Below, one piece after another: positions 24,701-33,700 of a stretch of 64,000 nt of DNA; position 1 is the first letter of the stretch, and the number at the start of each line of letters is the position of its first letter. The notes under the pieces are model-generated. The model searched no databases, was not told the origin of the DNA, and worked only from the letters and a program-made list of their open reading frames with translations. The DNA lies in NCBI GenBank assembly GCA_037349105.1, contig JAYJMM010000035.1, forward strand, positions 992,001 through 1,056,000, in the 5' to 3' direction. Source of the DNA: Limnomonas spitsbergensis (taxonomy: Eukaryota > Chlorophyta > Chlorophyceae > Chlamydomonadales). Made by a program: the position numbers and the translations under genes.

Positions 24701-27700
24701 GGATCCGCCAGGTTGCTCCTGAGGCTGATGGGATAGAGTGGCGGGCGATGGCCCGAGGACAGCTGCAGCAGCCGGTCGATCACCTGCGACAAATTTGCCG
24801 AAAATTTTGCACCGAGAAGGATATTCAAAATTCAAATTTGATGACCGATATCAGTAGTTGTTGTAACATCGAGGTCGCGTGGCCAATCATTAAAACCAAC
24901 AGTTTTAGGTATCAACGAGAAAGTCAACCAAACAAACCAAATATTTCGGGTACCACCAGGTTTCCCCCCTCTTTTTCCTCCCCATTCTGCGCCATCGCGA
25001 CCAATCTCTGTCTAGAATGAAGAGGCAGAGGCAGTCCAGAGTGAAGAGGCAGGCTTTTTTCATCCCCATTCTGCACGCACTGCGGCCAATCTGTACCCTG
25101 AATCTAGAATGAAGGAGTTCAGGTTATTTTAGTCATTCGCTAGAGCAAAGGCAAAGAAAATTGAAAGGGCTGCAAACTTTGTTTGGTTAGTTGATGAGGT
25201 GTTTTTGAGACCTGCACCAGGAGAGGCAGGCCCCAGCAGTCACAGTCCTCTTGTCCGTGCATTTAAGGGGGAAGGGGCAGTAACTGGTGAAGCATGTCCG
25301 ATAGCCACTGACTGCCAGTACAGTACCGAATTCATAATTTATTTTATTTACCCGGTAGCAGATTCGGCTTCAGGTTCCTTTCTGACTCTCAGTACTATAG
25401 CTGCAGGGCAGAGGCTCTGTGTAGGGATTTTTCGGGTAATAAACCCAAATTCACAGACGATTCTTTAAGAACAGAAAAAAAACAGGACATTCGTTTATTT
25501 CAAGTACAAAAAATTAAGACCAACCATTACAACCAATCAAGGGCCTGTGTAATGTTGGTGTACCAAGAATAAAAACCGACTCAGAAAAAATCCAAATCCG
25601 ATTGATACCATGGTATATGGTAGTCTAAAAGAATCAGCGAAGTGGAATGGGAGTCTGGGGTCGCCTCGTTGTTTGAGGGTCCACACAAGTGATGCAATTG
25701 GAATGCGAGGGTGGGGGCCGAATCCGTCATTGATGATTATCAGCAATTCATTTGGCCTGTCATCCATTACTACGTACCTTCGGCCTGTGCTTCGTTTCCA
25801 TCTCTTGAAGGCTCCTCAGGAACTCTGCGCTGAAAACCACCTGGCAGCAGAACAGCAAGCATCATCTGTCGAACCAGGGATGGCAATGGTGTGGATATGG
25901 CTTCCATTCGGCCCCAAGCAAGCTGCGCTGCTCCCTTGTTCCTTTGGGAGGAACGAGCAGGGCATGCAGTTCTTCCTTTCTATCCATCGAGATCCATTCC
26001 GCAGCACTTTGCAAGTAAAAAAAAATATACTACATTTTTAGAGAGGGAGAAGTAAAGCAGCAGCGTGCACATCTGTGGCTGACCACCCAAGATACCCAAG
26101 TAACCCAGGTCTTGTTGTATCAAGGAATTGGACCATGAGCCAGGACACAGCGATGCATATGCGCATGGCCCAGGAATGGTAATTTGTGTGCAGCGTGAGG
26201 TACTGAGGTCCAACCCCGAGCTGCGCTGTTCCCTTAACCCTCGCGACCCAAGTTACTAAGGGAGGCCTACTTGTACCGTATACTTGTTTTGCCTCCGCGA
26301 TCGAGAAATAAACATAGTTGTTGGCTAAAGCGCTTCAATGGAGAACTTTTTCCGACGTCCCAACAGTGGCGTTTTCCGCATAAGTTGGGGTTTTCACGAG
26401 GCGCGACCGCAAAACAGCATGAATTTCGTGCGGAGGCAAAGAGCGTCTACTTGTATACATTTATTTGTTCAGAGTGTCAATGGGTAGTCGGGTACAGTCC
26501 ATTCACCCCAGCGTGTGACAGCTCAAGTGCTAAGGTCAACAGCATTGCGTGTGAGTTGCCCGGTACTGGCGATGGGTTAGAGGTTAGGGGTTTAGAATCA
26601 TGGCCTACCTAGGGTGTAGGGTTTAGGGTTGTTGCATGGCACCAGCAATGAATGAAAGCATTGTGCTTATGGTGTAGGGTTTAGGGTTGCTGCCTGGCAG
26701 TGGCAACAACTAGTTCATTAATTTCCCAGCATGAAGCTTTTCATGTTACTGCACCCCAAAATCCCAGAGCTGGTTCATTCGTGGCCCAGCATGAAGCTTT
26801 TGAAAGGACCACACTCATCTCCCACAGCTGCTTTAGGGTGCATGGTTTGGGTTTGTTGAACCCTCAGCCTCAACCCTTAAGTATCACACTCACCTCACAC
26901 ATATGGTTTAGGGCTTAGTATTAAGTCTAGGCCTTATTTCTTTCTTTCTTAGTATTTGGGTTTGTTGAACCCTAAGCCTCAACCCTTAAGTATCACACTC
27001 ACCTCACACAGCTGCTTTAGGGTTAAGTATTTGGGGTTTGTTGAAACCTTAAGCCTCATCCCTAGAATTTCACACTCACCTCCCACAGCTGGTTTGCAAA
27101 CAAGTTGTGACCTGGTTTGGCGATCACACCCTGACGCTTCAACGTCAGCTGGCAGCGCTTAGCCTCACGCTTCAATACGTCGATGGACTCAGCGGAGATC
27201 AAGCAGCCACGGGACCCCGCGTCCTGGATCAGTTTGTGCCACACCTGGAGCGACAGGTGCGTGCAGGCATGACAGCTCAGTAGATACAAGTATGAAAACG
27301 CGTGTGGGGTGTGGGCTGGGCGCTTCAGCAGTACACAAGTTGGAAAGCTGCGTATCGGACCATTTGCGACAAAAACCTTAATTTATTCATAAGGCGTGCA
27401 CGCACGACCTGCGGGGGAGGTCTATTACAAGCAGACAGGCCTAAATAAGTAAATAAATAAATGCCGGTGAGGCAAAAATAAATAGATTAAATAAAGGCAG
27501 GCCTACAATTTATACCGTAGTATCAGTCAATTTTCGTTTTATATTGAATTCGTTTTTGTTTGGAAACCTTCTAATTAACAAAATCACGCTTTCTTTTTAG
27601 TGGTTCGTTTTTTGATCGGAGCTGAAATTGTATACAATCACTGGTTCGTTTTTGCTCCAGAACCGCTCAAACTGCTTGCCTTTCCGCTGAATGGTTGCTG

Positions 27701-30700
27701 GGCGCGCAGCTCTGAGAGCCGCGACCTCCTTGGCCTGCCGGATAACTTACAGGAGTGGGACGCCCTCATATATAGTATCGAGCTGTAGAGGCCTGCTTTC
27801 TTCCGCGACTGGCCTTCGTTTTCTTCTGCTGCGGTTGCAAGACGCGGCGGGGCCGCTCGCCTACTATCTCGACATCCGGGTCTAAATCAATAATCACTGT
27901 GGCAGGAGTTGTGGCAGGAGCTGTGGCTACTGGTGCTGCTCCGGGTAGCTTCGTGTTTGCGATATGAACGGCGCTACTCTTTGTGCTGCGATTTGTTTAG
28001 GGTTTGGGGCTAAAACATTCGTTTTTATGGTTCGATTTTGTCCCATGGTACACATTTTTATCGAAATCAACGGTTCGTTTTCTTGAAAAACGATGAATAA
28101 AACGAAATCGGACTGATACTACGGTACCTTATATAAAACAAAGAATGAAATAAATGGAGATGCTCATGGGGTGCAGCTTGAGGTCACCTTAAGTGGGTTA
28201 AGGGCAGGCAGGCACCGGGAGTGCAACAGGAGTGACTGAAATGTGCACTTAAGCACACCTTTCAGTTGAGAAGTCAACGGGTGGCCACCACAGGGTCATT
28301 CGGAACCAAATTTGAAGTCATGTGACCTGTTCGGCAGGGCTTGCTACACCGTGGCGTGTTGTGGCTAAATTGTAGATGAATTGTAGATGAATTGTAGATG
28401 AATTGTAGATAATTGTAGATGAAGTGCTATAAATGAACACTGGAGGATGCAGAACAGGCAAATCATTCATCAGCAGTGGATGGCAAGATGTGAACTACTT
28501 AACCTTGAAGAAAGGAAAGGGAGCCCAACACCAGAAACAGGTGCATGCGGGAAAATCCCAGAAATATGGAAAGTTCCTGTAAATTAAATCCGTCTTATGG
28601 GCAATGGTACTGGTAGTACCAATACTTGTTTACCAAAATCGAAGAAAGAAAACTGAGCCATGCTGCCCATTGGAACCCCTTCGCGAACTTGCATTCACAG
28701 CATCCCTGGAGGAGCTCTGCTATAAGATAGAGACGTGATGCCACGTGGACTTCACACTTATAAGTTAGAACTCCTACGAGCCGGCGAAGGCGCGGATGCA
28801 GCATCGGCCCCGAGCTACTCTATTCTCTTCGCGTGCCCCTACCTGGAGAAACTTATCCGCCTGCCCCTAGTGCACGATGCATTTCTTTCCTTCTACTCGT
28901 ACATACTTGCCATTGGCTGGGACAGTCAGACAGCGCGTCTGCTCACTTCTTTTGGAAGTCGAAAGGGCACATGTGCTGCAGCGCTGTGCACCTTCCGCGC
29001 TCCCACTCCCCCCCCCCGACTCCGCCCCTCGCACTGCCTGGGGCTGTTCAAAACGGGATATGCAGCCTTCTTACTTATGGCACATATTGTCCAGCAGTCC
29101 AGCAGTCCAGCACCCTCCTGCCTCAACCCACGAGTTCACACATGGGCTCCAGTGTTTAGGGCTCAGAATTGAAATTCTGTCATGCATTGTTAATTTTATG
29201 TTGCACCAGACCATCTTTGGGGGTCAGCCGGGCGGCCACCACTAGCGCAACCATTACCAAGGCCTGACGGGCCTATGCATGGTTGGTGGCTCAAGAAGTA
29301 GGGTCTTCTGCTCAAACCCCCCTCAGACATAGGCCATGACAAATCTGAAGCGTGCTGACATAAAAAGGTGATGCCTGTACCTTATCTGCCCGCGACAGCA
29401 TATCTGCGTTGCCTAGGATCCATACCACATGCTTCCCACGCGTGATGGCCACATTCAGGCGCCTGCACAAAAATACCACAAGGGGGTTTGGCAGTATTAT
29501 TTTTAGCGTTGCTCAGCTACACAATTCAGCTACATCATGGCCCCCATCCAAGGGGAACTTGCACACCAGGTCCTGCTTATAAAGGGGCCTCCGTCAGCCG
29601 CGGCCGTGGGCCGGTCATGTGCTTTAATGGTCTCAATCGGTCCAATGGTGGCCGTCGGGAGGCCGCCCAAGGGGGGTTCTGACACACACTAAAAACAAAT
29701 GCTGGGGGCAGACCACCGTGATGTTGGAATCAGCTGTGAGCAGCACAGTCATAAACCCTAAACCCGAAACCCTTATATCTAAGCAGAGATATGTATCTGT
29801 ATCTGAGTCTAGACTTCAGATTATTCCGATATTATTCGAGGCCCGCAACCCAAGTACGTAAAACTCCACAGGGACACTCTGCACCCACGTAATCACGTCA
29901 AGGATCGGCGGTTGGGCCCGTCAGGTTTGAATTGAAGGCGACCACTGATCACACTTATAGATCCACACTTGTGCAACCATGAGCAGCAGAGTGAGGCCCC
30001 CCTCGCTGCCCCCCTGTTTGAAGCACAAAAACCAGCCACTGCCACAAGCACAGCAATGCTTCACACACCTGCTCACCAGCAGACGCTAATCAGGCAAGCC
30101 ATGCCTGCCTGATGTGAAGGCTGTGAAGTTTTTGCAGCCCAGCGGAGCATCCCATTTCATGCATGGGACAGGTGCCAGTAAACCGGTACGAGCACGAAAT
30201 GAATTAGGACAGCAAGCGAAAATCTGGGCACAATTCTTGGCATCTCAGCCCATACTCCGGCAGACCTAAGAGCCATCAGGCATACAACGGAATATTATAC
30301 CTGAACCCGTAACCTGAACCCTGGATCGCCCAAGACGCCGATAAACCCTGAACCCATACCTGGGTTCATAGACCCCACACCCTGAACCCTGCTTCCTACA
30401 CCTCACCATCAGGAAGCCGATGAAACCCTGAACCAAAGCCTTAAACCCCTGTGATCCTCCAAGCAGGCAAGCAAAGCCCTGAACCCATATACCTTTACCC
30501 TAAATCTTGGACCTTGAAGCTGCACCTAAACCCCAAATCCTGCACCCTGAAGCAGGATGTGAACCCTAAATCCTGAACCTCGAAGCTGCACCCAAGCCCT
30601 AAATCGTGGATCTTGAAATCGCATCTCCACCTTATATTCTCGCCCCTGAAGCCGCACCTCAAACCCTGGACCCTGAAGTTGCACCTTCACCCTACATCCT

Positions 30701-33700
30701 GAACCCTGAAGACAAACCTAAACCCTTAACCCCGGACCCTGAAGCCGCACCTGGGATCCTTCAGGAAGCCGATGACCCCCTTCTGGTTGCTGCGCACTGC
30801 GCTTATGATGATGAAGTCCATCTCGCGGCCCTGGAAGCCATCCACTGACCGCACCTCCACCCGGCAGCCGTCCTCGTCCTCGGTCGAATACGACTTGGAA
30901 GAGCTAGCCCCGCACGCGGCCACAGCCGACGGGGGCTTGCCGGACAAGCTTTGCAAGCCCAGCCGGACAGCAATAGCCTCCACCTGGCCGGCGTAAGGAC
31001 TTATGACCCCTATGGAGAGCGGGACTCCCAGCAGCGGCGGCAGCGGCGTTGCCGAGGCTTGGAGATTTGGCGTGGTAGGCTTTTCAGTGGTGGCGTCTAC
31101 CTCAACTTGGCTGCTGCGGCGGCGGCTGCTGCTGTGCTGCTTCTGCATCAGCCGTACCAGTGCCGCCGCCATACCCGCCTCCACTGGATTGATCAGGCTG
31201 GAGCTTCCAGGCTCTTGCTCCTCCCAGCCGCCGGGCACGTCGAGGAAAGCAAAAGGGCCGAGGCCGGGGACCACTGAGTGAGACGGGCCGAGGGCACTGG
31301 CGTAGCCGCCGGCCAGCACGTTGGGGCCGTCAGTGACCTGGCAGTGTAAACGTGTGGGTGTGTGGCGGTGTGTGTGTGTGTGTGTGTGCCAGTGTGATTG
31401 TGTGACATACTGGCTGTAGGCCGGTCCAGTTTTTGTCCCAATCAGGCCTTTGGCGGCCCAGGGGCGGCCCGCTGGAGGTAAAAGATGTACGTTGCGCACG
31501 CATGAAGACCGTTATGTACACCCTAAGCATTGCTTACACATGGAAAGCCTAAACCCTATACCCTATACCCTCAACACTGTGTACACATGCAAACCCTTAA
31601 CCCTTGACCCGAAACCTTGAACATCGCTAATACATGGAAACCCTGAATCCTGAACCCAAAACATTGCGCACACATGGAAACCCTGAACCTGAAACCCTGA
31701 ACATTGCGTTCGCCGGCAAACACGAAACCCTTAACACTGCGCACACATGGGAACCCTCAAACCCTTAACACTGCGCACACATGGGAACCCTCAAACCCTT
31801 AACACTGCGCACACATGGGAACCCTCAAACCCTTAACACTGCGCACACATGGGAACCCTCAAACCCTTAACACTGCGCACACATGGGAACCCTCAAACCC
31901 TTAACACTGCGCACACATGGGAACCCTCAAACCCTCATCCTAACTGCTGACTCACCTTCCCATCATAGAATGCGTTGCAGGGAAAATTGCTGATCTCTGG
32001 GTGCATGCGGTACTGTACGTCCAGCAGGTTGAGCTTGACCCCTAGGACCTGCATGCGCTCAAAGAGGCTGCGCCCGTAGCCCTTGGACAGAGCCAGGCGA
32101 CTGATGACGGTGGCCGCCAGTTGCTTGTGGTCCCCCACCAGCGCCAGGAGGCTTAGGCCCGGCCAGCCCTGCACCGATCAGTCAATCAGAGTAGGGCTCG
32201 GATTCGGTGGCGTTTTTTCCTCATTGAAGAATTTAAGATCTTGAATACGAATTTGACAGGTAGACCTGACCGATTTGAACGAAATACGTGCCGAAATAGA
32301 ACCAGGTGAGTGGGCTGTCCCGATTTTTAAGACTAACATTTTGACACTTCGAATTTTTTGAACCCACCACAAACAGAACCCAAATTACCGTTTCTGTCGC
32401 ATACCTGCAGGATGATGGCCGTCTCTGCCTCCACCAGCTGCCCGGCCTCGTCTATGATGCAAGCGTCAAAGACCGTGGTACCGCGCTGCCTCGCCTGCAG
32501 GAGGGACATGAACAGCCACACAACTGATTAATAGTTCCGGCACCGCGGAATAGTATCCCTTCGGCCAAAACGTGCGGCTGCCCTAATCATCACATTTGTT
32601 TGCGTCCTGGTATTTATTTATTTATCCCAGAATAATATACTCATGAAGCCCCTAGCTGATAACTGTTTAATTTGCAGTTTTTCAGCTACCAGGCCACCTT
32701 GGACAAGCCGCCAGATTTCCTTTTTCATAAGCACCCCTCACTGATTATCACCTACCGCTGAATCACTTACAGTCAATCCAGCGCAAAAACAATTCAAGGA
32801 CTTATAAATTTATAACCAGGCCAGCCTAGCCGGTGTTCCTCCTACAACCCGCCTGCATGATTCCACGCCCCGCAGACGAAACGGTGCTGAAGACGATGCG
32901 AGCCCACCGCAGACACTCCTGCTGCAGCAGGAACTCTGAGCGCGTCACGCTTGCCGGGACATTGTGATCCACCTTCAGCGTCCAAAGCGCCTTCAGCAGC
33001 CTCTCCCAGACAGCGAAAAAGGCCGCCTGTTTCTGGTCCGCCACAGTAACATGTCCGGATCCCGCTGAATGGATCTCCACCTCCACCTCATCATCGTCTG
33101 GATCTGGATCTTTGTCCAGGTCATCGGCATCTTCCAGCCACGTATCCTTGGAGGCGGCGGCCACACAAGAAGCAGCGTCAGGAGGACCACCGCGGCTACC
33201 CTCCATCAGACACTTGGCCGGCATCCGCTCTGTCTCGCTACACATACGCTGCACCAGCCGCAGGCTCCTTGCCACGTTGGCCGCTGATTGCATGGGGAGC
33301 ATCCCGCTGGGTAGGTCATGGACAAGTGTCTGGCCGACAGCGCGGAGTTTCCCGCCCAGAATTGCAAGCTGGCGCTGAAACCAGGCCTTGAAACCATCAG
33401 CCTCGACCACGACAGAATCCCGGACAATCCTCTCCGCCTGACTTGGCTCTTCCCAGCTGCTCTCCTCCCTCTCTGCTTTCCGCTGCAGCTCCACTAGGTG
33501 CTCTTCGTACTGCTGGACGGGGCAGCTTCCAAGCAGCTTCCTCAGCATGGACGTGCAGTACGGCCAGCCGGCGAGCCCCAGCGCGGTCAGCAGCCTCTGC
33601 ACGCGCGCCGGCAGCAGAATGCATCCCAGCGGGCCATCCTCGTCAACCCGGTCCATGTTCGCAGCCAGAACCACATCGCCCAGGCCCAGCGCGAGGCTGC

